NCBI GenBank assembly: GCA_020439605.1
Contig: JAGQSI010000014.1
Location: 1 to 16,148 of the forward strand
DNA: 16,148 nucleotides
Reading direction: 5' to 3'
From: Acidimicrobiales bacterium
GTDB taxonomy: Bacteria > Actinomycetota > Acidimicrobiia > Acidimicrobiales > Iamiaceae
Part shown: positions 1-9,131 of the stretch, piece after piece
Position numbering within the stretch: the first letter of the stretch is position 1
Layout of the letters: each line of letters starts with the position of its first letter
Position numbers and translations under genes: made by a program
The notes under the pieces: model-generated
The model's input: the letters and a program-made list of their open reading frames with translations, nothing else
The model's database searches: none
What the model was told of the DNA's origin: nothing

Positions 1-231
1 GAACACAGCAGCGATGGCAAAGCCCACCTGCACCAAGGTGACCAGGAGCATGACCGCTCCCATCTTGTAGATGTAGGGCATGTCCTGGGCTATGACACCT
101 TTATCGATGATGTCCGCGTTGAGCCTAGGAAGCATGAGCGTTGCCGAAGTGGCGACGATCTGAAGCCCCAATACGTAGAGCAACACCTTCTTGTACTTGA
201 GCAGGTGCGTCTTGAGGAGATGAATCAGCAT
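1..231 (-). CDS. ABC exporter, membrane/ATP-binding half-transporter, N-terminal part (runs off window)
   Basis: Only the first 77 codons are in the window; the gene continues beyond the left edge. The product starts MLIHLLKTHLLKYKKVLLY. It has a hydrophobic first membrane segment (about residues 15-36), then a loop with the motif LNADIIDKGV, then a second membrane segment (about residues 55-77). This order is typical of the type 1 exporter transmembrane domain of MsbA/LmrA-like multidrug or lipid exporters, where a 'NxDIIDxGV' loop follows helix 1. The ATP-binding domain would lie outside the window and is inferred. The ATG at 229-231 overlaps the end of the upstream TetR gene by 7 nt. It is preceded by AGAAGG at good spacing, suggesting translational coupling. 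In such TetR-ABC pairs the regulator usually controls the exporter. The substrate cannot be told. Family call fairly sure; function as drug efflux is inference. Confidence 0.82.
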   Translation of the reverse strand, partial: MLIHLLKTHLLKYKKVLLYVLGLQIVATSATLMLPRLNADIIDKGVIAQDMPYIYKMGAVMLLVTLVQVGFAIAAVF

Positions 232-890
232 GAAGTGCCTTCTGATTGTTCTGACGAACAGGAGCAGTTATGAGAACGGATGCCATCGAGTACGAGAGAC
301 ACGATCTCGCTGGATGAAAGTGGTTCACCGAGGATGAGCAGTGGGTGGGTGCAACTAAGGGTCAGGCCTCGCAGCACCTGCGCGCACTGGCTGGGGTTTC
401 GACGCAGACGCTGTTGGTCGGGTTCGAACAAGGCGGCAAGAACCGACAGTTCTGGCCCACGGGGTTTGGCGATGCGAGCAGCCCTAGAAGGACCTATGAC
501 TGCCATGAGTTGAAAGACTTCGCTGGTGCGGCGCCTCAATATCTCGACTGCCTCTACCAGCCTGGACTCGAGCGGAAGCGACATGTCCACGATCCGCAAC
601 TGAGCTTCGGTGGGCGCAGGATCCATGGCCGCATCGATCACCGCGTCGATCAAGGCGTTCTTGTCCTCAAAGACCCGAAAGATGGTTCCCTCCGCAATAC
701 CTGCGGCCTCTGCAAGCTGTTTGGTAGTGACTGCAGTGCCGTGTTCACGCACTAGCGGAAGCACGGCTGCCACGATCTCAGCGCGCCGCTCCGAGGGCGC
801 CAACGCAGCAGCCCTAGTTCTCTTGGGTTCCACCTTGAGTTGTGAATCTGCGCTGGTCAAGGGACCCAATATAACTGAGTGTGCGCTCAC
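225..890 (-). CDS. TetR/AcrR-family transcriptional regulator, exporter-linked
   Basis: The product is 221 residues from a GTG at 888-890, cytoplasmic, DNA-binding. An N-terminal helix begins near RRAEIVAAVLPLVREHG (about 35-51). The helix-turn-helix follows at about 53-80 (TTKQLAEAAGIAEGTIFRVF then EDKNALIDAVI), which is the classic TetR signature. The remainder is a helical ligand-binding domain with no recognisable specificity, ending in a Cys/Ser-rich tail. It overlaps the ABC exporter gene by 7 nt and probably represses that pair until a ligand binds. The start is uncertain. An in-frame stop lies 11 codons upstream, no good ribosome site precedes GTG 890, and a palindrome overlaps it. 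A start at the in-frame GTG 831-833 would give a 202-residue protein, closer to the family norm. Family call is secure; target and ligand are inference. Confidence 0.9.
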   Translation of the reverse strand: MSAHSVILGPLTSADSQLKVEPKRTRAAALAPSERRAEIVAAVLPLVREHGTAVTTKQLAEAAGIAEGTIFRVFEDKNALIDAVIDAAMDPAPTEAQLRIVDMSLPLESRLVEAVEILRRRTSEVFQLMAVIGPSRAARIAKPRGPELSVLAALFEPDQQRLRRNPSQCAQVLRGLTLSCTHPLLILGEPLSSSEIVSLVLDGIRSHNCSCSSEQSEGTSC

Positions 891-892
891 TC
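877..892. promoter_or_regulatory. Candidate operator: near-palindrome at the TetR gene start
   Basis: The sequence GAGTGTGCGCTCACTC is an inverted repeat of 5-bp arms (GAGTG/CACTC) around a GCGC core; 14 of 16 positions are symmetric. On the minus strand it lies just upstream of a TATATT box (868-873), which could be a -10 element, although no convincing -35 is present. Position and symmetry fit a TetR autoregulatory site, but this is inference from layout only. A shorter perfect inverted repeat, GTGTCACAC (918-926), lies 25 bp further upstream. Confidence 0.4.
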
Positions 893-1004
893 CGCACCAT
901 TGAGGTGGGACAGAAAAGTGTCACACGCTCGCCCACTCGAAAGGGCCAAGGAACCACACCGTTACTAGCCCGTGAGCAACTAGTGAAGGGTTGGTAAGCA
1001 ATAC
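893..1004. other. Intergenic region between the two TetR genes
   Basis: This 112-bp gap lies between the 3' end of the surface-operon TetR gene and the exporter-linked TetR gene. It must hold the promoter of the latter unless transcription reads through. I see the small palindrome GTGTCACAC (918-926) and a weak ACTAG/CTAGT stem (964-984). I see no T-tailed intrinsic terminator and no clear -35/-10 pair. Confidence 0.5.
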
Positions 1005-1649
1005 CTAGAGGTCCGCACGAGCTGTGACGGGTGCGGTAAACATCGCCAACATCAAGTCCGTCATAGCTGCGGTGAAATATTGATTTTCGCTTGAAGATCC
1101 CAAAAGCTCTCCGTCGTCGATAGCGAGGGCCCGGTCCGCAAAGGCACGTAGAGCGAATGAACTGACCAGCCCAATTCGTTCGGCGACTATCTCTGGTCCC
1201 AAGTTATTCAAGCGTTGAACCAGATGAACTGCACAGCGTCCAATTCCCTCGATTGATGCGATGAGGTGACCAACCTCGCCATGAAAGCGAGGATGGACTG
1301 CTAGCTGAGCCAGCAATCGCAGCCGGCGCCGCCCCTCCTCAGTCTCGAGTGCCTGACCCATGGGAGCAATTGTTACGACCAGAATTTCACGCATACTCGG
1401 ATGAGCAACGCCAGCTTCGAGCGAATTGAGCATTTCGATACGCTGCTCATCAGCACCCGTCACCATCCGCTCGGCGAGTTCACGGATCAAGTGGTCCTTG
1501 GTTCCGAAGTGATATGCGAGCGCCGAGCGATTCCGGTGGCCGCTCTCGCGAACGATGTCACCCACTGATGCCCCTTCGATGCCGCGCTCGACGATCAGGG
1601 TCTCTGCGGCATCGAGAAGTGCTTCTTTGCCCAACGGCTTCTTGGTCAC
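1005..1649 (-). CDS. TetR-family transcriptional regulator, last gene of the surface-protein operon
   Basis: From the GTG at 1647-1649 the product has 214 residues. That start has GGGGAG 9 nt upstream, and the protein begins MTKKPLGKEALLDAAETLI, exactly where TetR helix 1 normally begins. The open frame extends to 1769, but that would overlap the preceding gene by 77 nt and add 40 atypical residues. The helix-turn-helix spans about residues 27-55 (ASVGDIVRESG turn, NRSALAYHFGTKDHLI recognition end), a strong TetR match. The C-terminal domain is helical and unassigned. It lies 43 nt after the LPXTG protein gene, on the same strand with no terminator between. Being last in the operon, with a perfect palindrome inside the operon promoter (15239-15258), it is the obvious candidate repressor of the operon. 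That pairing is inference; the family is secure. Confidence 0.9.
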   Translation of the reverse strand: MTKKPLGKEALLDAAETLIVERGIEGASVGDIVRESGHRNRSALAYHFGTKDHLIRELAERMVTGADEQRIEMLNSLEAGVAHPSMREILVVTIAPMGQALETEEGRRRLRLLAQLAVHPRFHGEVGHLIASIEGIGRCAVHLVQRLNNLGPEIVAERIGLVSSFALRAFADRALAIDDGELLGSSSENQYFTAAMTDLMLAMFTAPVTARADL

Positions 1650-1692
1650 GTCGCTCAACTCCCCGGTCGTTCGCCCGGTATCGATGTCGACT

Positions 1693-4600
1693 CTACATGT
1701 CGCTTTGAGGACCGGCCGATACCGCAGCGTCTCGCCGCCGAGAGCGCAAAAGCACTGTCCCAGCACCAATCAGCGCTGAAGCGATCACCAGCCACAGCGC
1801 CACTCCGGAGCCAGTTCGTGGCAGGACACCAAAGCCGATGCCGGCACCGTTATCGCTGTCGGACTTAGTAGACGTCGCTGACCCATGCGAACCGTTGGAG
1901 CCGTTCGAGCCACTTGCCGTCTCTGACCCTCCCGGTGGCAGTTGCACCGGAACTGTCGTGACACTGGGAATTGTGGTGGTTGACGAGTTGTTCTCGGGTG
2001 GCAAGTCACCAAGGTCCGGGGGTGCTGGAGATGGGCCTGGGTCCGCTGGTACCACTGGTCCCTGACTCGGCAGCTCGGGTGCGCCAACGGGAGGCAACAC
2101 TGGAGGTTCAGTGCCAGGCTCGGCTGCTACAACGGCTAACGGGCTCACGTTCAGTACTGGGTCACCGTCAGGATCTAGACCGGCTACCACGAGTTGGTGG
2201 TCGCCAGATGGCAGATCATCGGGCACCGCAAACTCAATGCTGGCGCGTCCGTCGTTCGATGCTGTTCCCCGACCAACGACGGTACCGTCGATTCGCACCT
2301 GTACCGAACTACCAGGATCGAAGCCGACCCCAACGCCACGCCACGCACCATCGGGGTTTGCAACGCCACTAGGGGCCAAGGTTGACAGTGCCTTCAACAC
2401 CAACGGGAAACTCCCGTTGGTCGTGCCGTCATTGTTGATCGCCTCGCACACCACGGTGCTCCAACCAAGACCAAACACGGTGCCTGGACGAGCTAGACAC
2501 GCGACCTCGGTGGCATCGGGCGCTTCGGGGAGCGCATAAGGCACCGAGATCGGTGCACTGGACTCGTAGGCAGACAAAACAGTTACCCGAGATGGCAGAT
2601 CCATTCGAGGTCCATCGCCCCCGTCTCCTGTTAGATCAACCGAAACGGTGATGGGCTCAGCCGTAGTGCACATACCAGCCACATCGCATACCCGTCGAGA
2701 ACTCGTTTGCGCATTCGCGTCGCGTTTTCCGACCCCCACCGAAGTGCTCAGTATGAATGAGCTATCCGCTGGGTCGGCCAAACCTGACCCGCCATCAGAG
2801 GCGGTGCAACGGATCCGTGCCTCGATCCGATACTTCGACGCTGGGGCCTCACATTGCACCCGAGGTGCCTTGGCATCAATCTTCAACTCCGTCACAGGAC
2901 CAGCTGAAGTGCAGTGGCCGACTCGATCACAGACCTCAGCAGTGGCCGTGTCGTAGCTGCCTTCTTGTCCATCTGGCGCAGAAGCCGAGACAGTGACGCT
3001 GGAGGGACCTTCGATGCCGGAGCCAGAACCATCGTCAACAGCGCACGAAACCGAGGCTTGCTTCTTGAACCAGCCATCACCAGCAGGTTCGCATGCGACC
3101 GTTGGCGCCTGCCGGTCGATACGAAGCGCGCTGATAGGTCCAACAGGGACACAGGAGCCGGCAAGGTCACAGACCTGTTCGATCGAGGCAACCGCGGTGA
3201 CCGCAGATGACGCTGAACCGTTGGCCACAGTTGCGCCAAGAGTCACCGAAGATGGTGTTGCTGGTGCGAGCCCCGTTCCCCTGTCTGCTATCGAGCAGGT
3301 GATGGTGAATGGGCCACTGCGCCACGCATCGAGGGCCTTTTCGTCGTCTGGGCGACACGTAACCGACGGTGGGGCCAGGTCAACCACGATCCCCGTGAAA
3401 GGTCCAGCAGTGGCACAATTCCCGAGCGCATCGCACACCTCGCGCGAACCAGTAGCGGCATTATTGGAGGCTTCGCCGGCTTTCACCTCGGTTGTAAGCG
3501 AGAACGAAGACGACTCGGGCTGGGCCAGACCTACTCCCCTGTCGGTCGCAGTGCAGTCGATGCTTACCTGCACAGATGACGGCTCGGTCGGCAGCTCAGC
3601 ACAAGAGATGACAGGGGCCTTGGTGTCTACCCCGGTAGGACCGAATGGGCCAACGGTCGTGCAGTTCCCAACCTCGTCACAGATATCTACTGCATCGATG
3701 GAGACCTTTCCTTCGCTGTTGGGGCTCACCGTCGCTGTTAGACGTCGTGAACTATCGGAAGGAACTGCCAAGCCGGCTCCGCCATCGGAAGCCTCACATG
3801 TAACGCTAGGTGTTGTAGTGGTCCACGCAGAGTCCACGGTCTCGCACGTAACCGATGGCGCTTTGCGGTCCGCCTTGAGACCACTCCATGGACCGACCGT
3901 GGTGCAGTTGCCTGCCAAGTCACACACTGCACGCGATGGGATCTCAAGCTCCGCGGACTCAGCCCCAGAAGCGCTTCGAGTCACTGCCGTGAAGTTCGCG
4001 TCGCCCGGTTGAGCCAGTCCAGCACCCACATCTGAGGCCGTGCATGCCACCGAAAGGATTTCATCGCTGGACCAACCCGAATGTGGCGCAGCACAATCAA
4101 CAACGGGAGCTGTGGTGTCATCATTGACAGCCACGCCCGTTGAGGTGACCGCCAGACGGAAGAAAGATGGCGGCCCATCGACTGAAATCAGATAGGTGGT
4201 GTTCGCAACTGGAACGAAGGGTCCTCCGGTTTCACCTCCGCTAACCGGTACCAGGTCACCAACTTCGAGGCCGGGGGTGGTGTCATTGTCTGCGAGGCGG
4301 TAGACAGCCACCCGTAAGGGGCCATCAGCTCCATAAACGGGGGCGGCGCTGAAGGTGGCCGCTGTTCCGTTGGAGTTCGGCGTCCACGAATACCAGAGTG
4401 AACGCTGGGCGGGAGTACCGCCGTTTGCTGGTTCGTCAGGATCAGCGGTCGCGCCGCTGAGCGTGTCAATGGCAACGGTTTGAGCCGTACCCTTCTCTGT
4501 CGCTCTGGCCACGCTGGCAGCAGCGTCAACGGCACCATCTGGACGATCATTCACCGCACCGATAGCACTCGGCTGGGAGATAACTAGATCAAAAGCCTCA

Positions 4601-5064
4601 CCGCCACCAGAGTCGATCACAGCTAGGTGGTAGGTCTGCCCGGCGACGGCTGGGATGCTTGCGCCTTGTTGCCCCGACCCCGTTGGCGACTGATCAACCT
4701 GTTCAAGATTGTTGATGGCCGAGCCGAGGTATGCCTTCACAATTGGCATCGTCGGGTTAGCAGCACCGGCAGGGGTGATGTAGGCCCAGCCGGACACGTT
4801 GGGTTTCCAGCGATACCAAACCACTGCTTGGTCTGCTTCGCCAATACCGTTGACAACCTCATCGGTATCCGCCGCAGCTCCCTGCGTTGTCCCCTCTATC
4901 CGTAGATCGACGGTTGCCCCTGCAGCGAAGGAGTCGTTATCCGGCGCCGATGGCGCTCCAAGCAGAGCAATCCCCGCTGAGACCCCAACTCCGAGCACCA
5001 ACAAGACGGAAGCGACCAGCACCGCTATGGGCCCTCGACCTCGACGACGTAGTGGCCAGTTCAT
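1693..5064 (-). CDS. LPXTG wall-anchored surface protein with PPC-like domains and six four-cysteine repeats
   Basis: The product is 1123 residues, predicted exported and covalently anchored to the cell wall. A basic N-terminus (RRRGRG) and hydrophobic stretch at about 13-35 form the signal sequence. Two related beta-sandwich modules (about 42-165 and 192-308), with 'AVVWYRWKP' and 'RSLWYSWTP' cores, resemble bacterial pre-peptidase C-terminal (PPC) domains. Six tandem repeats of about 80 residues follow (about 318-810). Then come a less regular beta-rich segment to about 980, a Pro/Ser/Gly/Asn-rich wall-spanning linker (980-1075), LPRTG at 1081-1085, a hydrophobic helix, and an RSRRRD tail. 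That is a complete sortase sorting signal. The ATG overlaps the stop of the giant gene as ATGA and has GAGGAG 8 nt upstream, so translation is probably coupled. No sortase gene is in the window. I recognise the architecture but not a named family; adhesion or structural roles are guesses. Confidence 0.92.
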   Translation of the reverse strand: MNWPLRRRGRGPIAVLVASVLLVLGVGVSAGIALLGAPSAPDNDSFAAGATVDLRIEGTTQGAAADTDEVVNGIGEADQAVVWYRWKPNVSGWAYITPAGAANPTMPIVKAYLGSAINNLEQVDQSPTGSGQQGASIPAVAGQTYHLAVIDSGGGEAFDLVISQPSAIGAVNDRPDGAVDAAASVARATEKGTAQTVAIDTLSGATADPDEPANGGTPAQRSLWYSWTPNSNGTAATFSAAPVYGADGPLRVAVYRLADNDTTPGLEVGDLVPVSGGETGGPFVPVANTTYLISVDGPPSFFRLAVTSTGVAVNDDTTAPVVDCAAPHSGWSSDEILSVACTASDVGAGLAQPGDANFTAVTRSASGAESAELEIPSRAVCDLAGNCTTVGPWSGLKADRKAPSVTCETVDSAWTTTTPSVTCEASDGGAGLAVPSDSSRRLTATVSPNSEGKVSIDAVDICDEVGNCTTVGPFGPTGVDTKAPVISCAELPTEPSSVQVSIDCTATDRGVGLAQPESSSFSLTTEVKAGEASNNAATGSREVCDALGNCATAGPFTGIVVDLAPPSVTCRPDDEKALDAWRSGPFTITCSIADRGTGLAPATPSSVTLGATVANGSASSAVTAVASIEQVCDLAGSCVPVGPISALRIDRQAPTVACEPAGDGWFKKQASVSCAVDDGSGSGIEGPSSVTVSASAPDGQEGSYDTATAEVCDRVGHCTSAGPVTELKIDAKAPRVQCEAPASKYRIEARIRCTASDGGSGLADPADSSFILSTSVGVGKRDANAQTSSRRVCDVAGMCTTAEPITVSVDLTGDGGDGPRMDLPSRVTVLSAYESSAPISVPYALPEAPDATEVACLARPGTVFGLGWSTVVCEAINNDGTTNGSFPLVLKALSTLAPSGVANPDGAWRGVGVGFDPGSSVQVRIDGTVVGRGTASNDGRASIEFAVPDDLPSGDHQLVVAGLDPDGDPVLNVSPLAVVAAEPGTEPPVLPPVGAPELPSQGPVVPADPGPSPAPPDLGDLPPENNSSTTTIPSVTTVPVQLPPGGSETASGSNGSNGSHGSATSTKSDSDNGAGIGFGVLPRTGSGVALWLVIASALIGAGTVLLRSRRRDAAVSAGPQSDM
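1810..1824 (-). other. LPRTG sortase sorting signal
   Basis: Residues 1081-1085 of the surface protein read LPRTG. A hydrophobic segment (SGVALWLVIASALIGAGTVLL) and a positively charged tail (RSRRRD) follow directly, the three-part signal recognised by sortases. Cleavage would be between T and G, with attachment to the cell wall. Confidence 0.88.
2635..4113 (-). repeat. Six tandem ~80-residue four-cysteine Ig-like repeats within the LPXTG protein
   Basis: Each unit follows the pattern (D/K)xxAPxVxC ... SVxCxAxDxGxGLAxP ... VCDxxGNCTTxGP, then a short strand into the next unit. Unit starts are near residues 318, 401, 482, 563, 652 and 732 of the protein. Each copy keeps four cysteines (for example C324, C341, C381 and C387 in unit 1), which would allow two disulfides per module. 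The units have diverged considerably, so this is an old tandem expansion, not a recent slippage event. Similar 'APxVxC...DxxGNC' modules occur in many secreted bacterial proteins, where they form rods that project a functional domain from the surface. Confidence 0.85.
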
Positions 5065-8000
5065 ACGCAGATCTCCTCACTCATAATCTCGGCGCACACT
5101 CGGCCCGATGAACTCACGCTCGCTCCTACTGAGCCAAGCCGGTGCTTGTGCCAGCCCCAGCCTCTGCCGATGGCACATTCCCATCCAGAACAGCCCCAGG
5201 TCTTGAAGTAGCCCGACGCTGAAGCCCGGCCGTAGAAATGTCCATCAACGCTATAGGTCTTACCGATCCGAGAAATGTCAAGCCCGGCCTGCAGTTGCGC
5301 AGTGAACGTTCCACCGATCTTGATCACCCCTGCGTTGATCTCACCGGACTCCTTTATGTCGAAGTCCAACTCAATACTGAAGCCGTTGTCTCGCAGAGTT
5401 ACCGATGCGAACGTGAAGCCCTCAAAGCTCACCTTGGCTGTGAAACTCCAACCGTTGGCCTTGTCGTGATGGCCTATAACGGTGGCACCGACGCTCAGGA
5501 ACGAGGTTGAGACAGACACTGTGAAAGTGGCGTCTCTGCTCACCGTTCCCCGAAGCGTCACGTCGAATACCGACGCCGCGCTCAGGTCCACAGCGAAATT
5601 GAACTTGGCATTGGTGAACTTGAATTCAGCGGTAAGTGATCCAAGCGGGGTCGTCAAACGGCCTGTACCAGCTAGGTCATAGGTGAGCTTCTTGCCAGTG
5701 GCGGTGAATGAACCCGCAAGAGAAACCTGAAGGCCAGAGTTGGTTGGACCAAACGGCAAGTTGATACCCGCTGCCACACTCACGCCAGCAGCAGTGGTGG
5801 TGCGGTAGAAACGAACATCAGCCTCAGCAAATGTGAACCCGTCGATCTTGAGCGAAGCGTTAGCACGTAGGTCGAACAACACTTGCGAGCCGACCTTTGA
5901 GAACAACGCAGAGCCCGCAGCCTTACCGCCGGGGACGGTAATTGTCGCGTCTAATAGCACTCCTGAGGTGTTGCCGACACGCGAGACCGAAACGGCGAAC
6001 GATCCGTTGAACCCCTGCAGCTTCGCGCTAGTGGTCTTGGCCCCGAGCGAGAACGAGAAATCTCCTTGCTTGACCTGTCGTTGCACGCCGTAAAGATCAC
6101 GGTCGGTGATGCCAGCCAGCTCAGCATTGGTGCCGTAGTAGAGGGCGCCCTTAAGTGCAAAGGTGCCCACTCCATCCACATCGAGGGTGGCGGCTGCTCG
6201 AACGTAGCTCTTGGTGAGTACACCGTTGAAGGCAACACTGAACCCACTGACGTTGAGGACACCGTCGATTGAAGCGGTGACCTCGCGATCTTCGTAGGCG
6301 GCCTTCACACACGCGCCGGTGGTACCCAAGGCACCGCCACAGCCCGCACCGCTGAGTGCAACCGGACCGACATTTGCCTGCACAGACAACGCCATCGAGA
6401 ATGCAGCTAGTTTGCCGCTCTTCATTCTTAGTGAGCCAGCAGCTTGAACCTTGCTTCCAAAGATCGTGGCCTGCGCTGCTAGATCCACCGCGAAGTCTGG
6501 CGGCCGCGACGTGCCCACCTTGACCGAGCCCTCGAGATCAAGGCTGTCGAGTCGAGCGACCTCAGCCATTCCGATGTTGGTCGCGTGGATGGCCAACGCA
6601 CCGGTGAGTCCACTCGAACCAACGGTCACCTCAAGGGCACCGTTGGCCACTGACTCTCCCGAACCAAGCGATGGAAGCGTGAAGTCGCCAGACACCTTGA
6701 GGGAGAAGGGCTTGGAAGTGGACCTCGGTTGTAGATCGAAAGCGACCGCAACGTTGGACATTCCGAAGCCAGCCATCGTCATATCGCCAACCTTGAGGTC
6801 ACCCTTGAGGCGTCCACTTGAGGTATTGACGGACAAGGCTATGTCGAGCGGTACTCCAGCAATGGTCGCAGCAAAGCCCAGCGACATACCCGCGGGGTAC
6901 TCCTTGGCTCCGATGAAGCCGCCCGATGGCGCAATCACGAGGCTGGCGTAGTCGACTCGCAAGACGCCCGGAGCGCCAAGGGGGCGCAGCGGATCAATTG
7001 CTAGCTTGCCGTCCTTCACGCCGATCTGAAGGTCCAGTATGGGAGTCAACGTGGACAAGTTGATCCCGAAACGCATCCTCTCCTGGCGTTGAGGGTCTAT
7101 CCCAATGGTGTTGGCCCAAGACGCTGGGAGTTGATCGATGTTGGCACCGACGCCAATAGATGGAGTTGGGAACGGACCGTTGAAGTCGATTCCGGCCTGA
7201 ATGGCCAGCTCTGACATCATCAGACCCGATACCCCGAGGGCGTTGTTCCAGAGGCCATCGGTCGTGTACAACGCGATCGCGAGGCTCGGCTTCTTGAGAT
7301 CCACTGTCACTGACGCCGTGAGCCCCAACGACGAGGCAGGCGTCTGAGACGTTTTGGCGATGTTCAAACGAGCGTTGGCGGCTAGTCCAATCACGGCCTT
7401 GGCCGACAGCGTCAACGAAATATCCTGGAGTGCCAACCGGGTCTGGCTGTCAGCAGCACACGATGAGCACGATTGATAAATGGTGTAGCCATTGGTTCCA
7501 CCAAAAGCCACGGTTGCTCGCAAAGTTGGCGCACTGCCTCCCAACGTTGCGGTTAGAACCACAGAGGAGACCCGGGGCAGACCAAGCTTCTTGTTGAGCA
7601 AGTCCTGGACCTGTGGGGACAAGGTAAAGCCTGCATACAGGCTGATACCTGCTGGAACATTCACCGCAGCTAGATCGGTATCGATAACAGGAAGTGCCGC
7701 GTCCTCATAGAAGGAGTAGCCGGAACGGGCCTTGGTTGCGTAGAGCACATGACCAGTCGATTTGGCTGGCAGTTTCACTCCCGTGTTCATCAAGTCGAAC
7801 TCACCGCGGGCATCGATGACGACCCCACCATCTTTCACGGAGACAACTGCTCCAAGGTTGGCTCCATAAACGCGAGCAGAGCCGTAGGCAAGGATTTCAC
7901 TCGAGGTCCCTGGCCTCCCACTGGCTTGAAGACCCATATTCTCGAGGCTGATCTTGAGCGATGAGCTGGGCCTCCACGAAGCAATCGTCGAGGAAGCGGC

Positions 8001-9131
8001 GAAGGACCAAGCCTTGGTACTAGGAACCACGCACGCACGACCACTGATCCCTGCGCTAGCGACATCGAAGGATGCTGTCGCTACACCCTCGACCATCAGC
8101 CAGATCGAACCTGCAGGTACTCCGGTGCAGCCTGATGGTGCCGGGGAGTTGGAGAGCCGAGCTGTGGCAGATGCGATAGTGAGATTGGCCGAAGGTTTCC
8201 AAGCTGTAGGTATTGTCGCCTCAACGTCCATATCCAGTTTGGCGTCGACACGCGATAGCGAGCCGCTGAACTGCGTTGCAGGAATAGACAGTCCACTTAC
8301 AGGTGACCACGTTGAACTACTCGTCGCACCCGCGACGGCCAGGGACCAGTTCGCTGCATCTGAGTAGGTGCCGCTGGCTGTCAGTTCGAGACCTGCTGCG
8401 GTGACCACGGTGCCAGCAACTGTGAAACCGGTGTTATCAAGAATGAGCTTCAGGTCCTTCAAGGTGGTCCCTGACACAACATTGATCGGGCCGGGTGTGC
8501 TGCCCTTGATCGAGAACTCGACGGCTTTGCCCTTGGTGGTGATCGCCCCAGCGAATGACACCGTGGCACCCATGACTACGACCTTGCCCGTGGCTGAACC
8601 ACTGAGTTCGCCGGTGTCAAGGTTGGCGGTGACCTTTACTGCTAACGATCCGCCATCAGGCAGAGTGGCGTTGGTTGAAATAACCAGGGAACTGCCATCG
8701 AAGGCCAGCTTGGTCGCGGTTGGGGTCACGCTCTTTGGAAGTTTGACAAACGGAACTCCCACCACCTCGATCGATCCAGTGACCGGTCTGGGGTTGCCCG
8801 GAAGTAGGGACAGACAGATTGGCGCACCTGCGCTCACAGTGGCAGATCTAATTCCCCACGAGGTCGGGAACTGCAAGGTTCCCCCGGTGAGACAAATTCC
8901 GTCAGCATCGATACGCCCCGACAGCCCGGAACCAGTCACCGATCCACCAGCCATCGAGACAGTCGAGTTGGCAAAGGTGAGAGCTGGTTTGACGCTGGAG
9001 CAACTTGAAACAACTTTCAGGCTGGCGAGTGCAACCTTGGAAGGTCCCAGGGTGGTCGAGAGGGTTTTGCCGGACGCAGCGAAGGCATAAGCCTGCTCAA
9101 AAATCGATCCCTTGGCTGAACATGAAACCAG
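5061..9131 (-). other. Unassigned beta-rich C-terminal region (~1350 residues) of the giant protein
   Basis: From about residue 2022 (ATG numbering) to the end, the sequence is a long run of 8-12-residue strands with alternating hydrophobic and polar residues, separated by Gly/Asn/Asp turns, for example FTVSVSTSFLSVGATVIG and FASVTLRDNGFSIELDFDI. It is poor in helix-forming stretches and has few cysteines apart from a CSSC (C2576, C2579) and a cluster at the extreme C-terminus (WGCSGWEC ... VCAEIMSEEICV). I recognise no family. Extended strand-turn-strand sequences of this length occur in beta-solenoid adhesins and in AsmA/TamB-like lipid-transfer bridges; neither is established here. Confidence 0.6.

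Noticed and set aside
125..328. 67-codon minus-strand open frame across the TetR/ABC junction
   Set aside because: Overlaps both real genes in another frame; its sequence has no protein-like character.
964..984. Possible terminator stem (ACTAG/CTAGT) after the surface-operon TetR gene
   Set aside because: Only about 5 bp with an 11-nt loop and no T-run; too weak to call.
1650..1769. N-terminal extension of the surface-operon TetR gene
   Set aside because: It would overlap the upstream gene by 77 nt and add 40 residues absent from typical TetR proteins. The GTG at 1647-1649 has a ribosome site.
2993..4012. 339-codon plus-strand open frame
   Set aside because: It lies wholly antisense to the repeat region of the LPXTG protein. 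Its apparent repeats mirror those of the real gene, and its composition is of antisense type (rich in Ser/Pro/Thr/Ala). No ribosome site or family match.
8368..9090. 240-codon plus-strand open frame
   Set aside because: Antisense shadow of the giant gene in GC-rich DNA; no recognisable domain or start signal.
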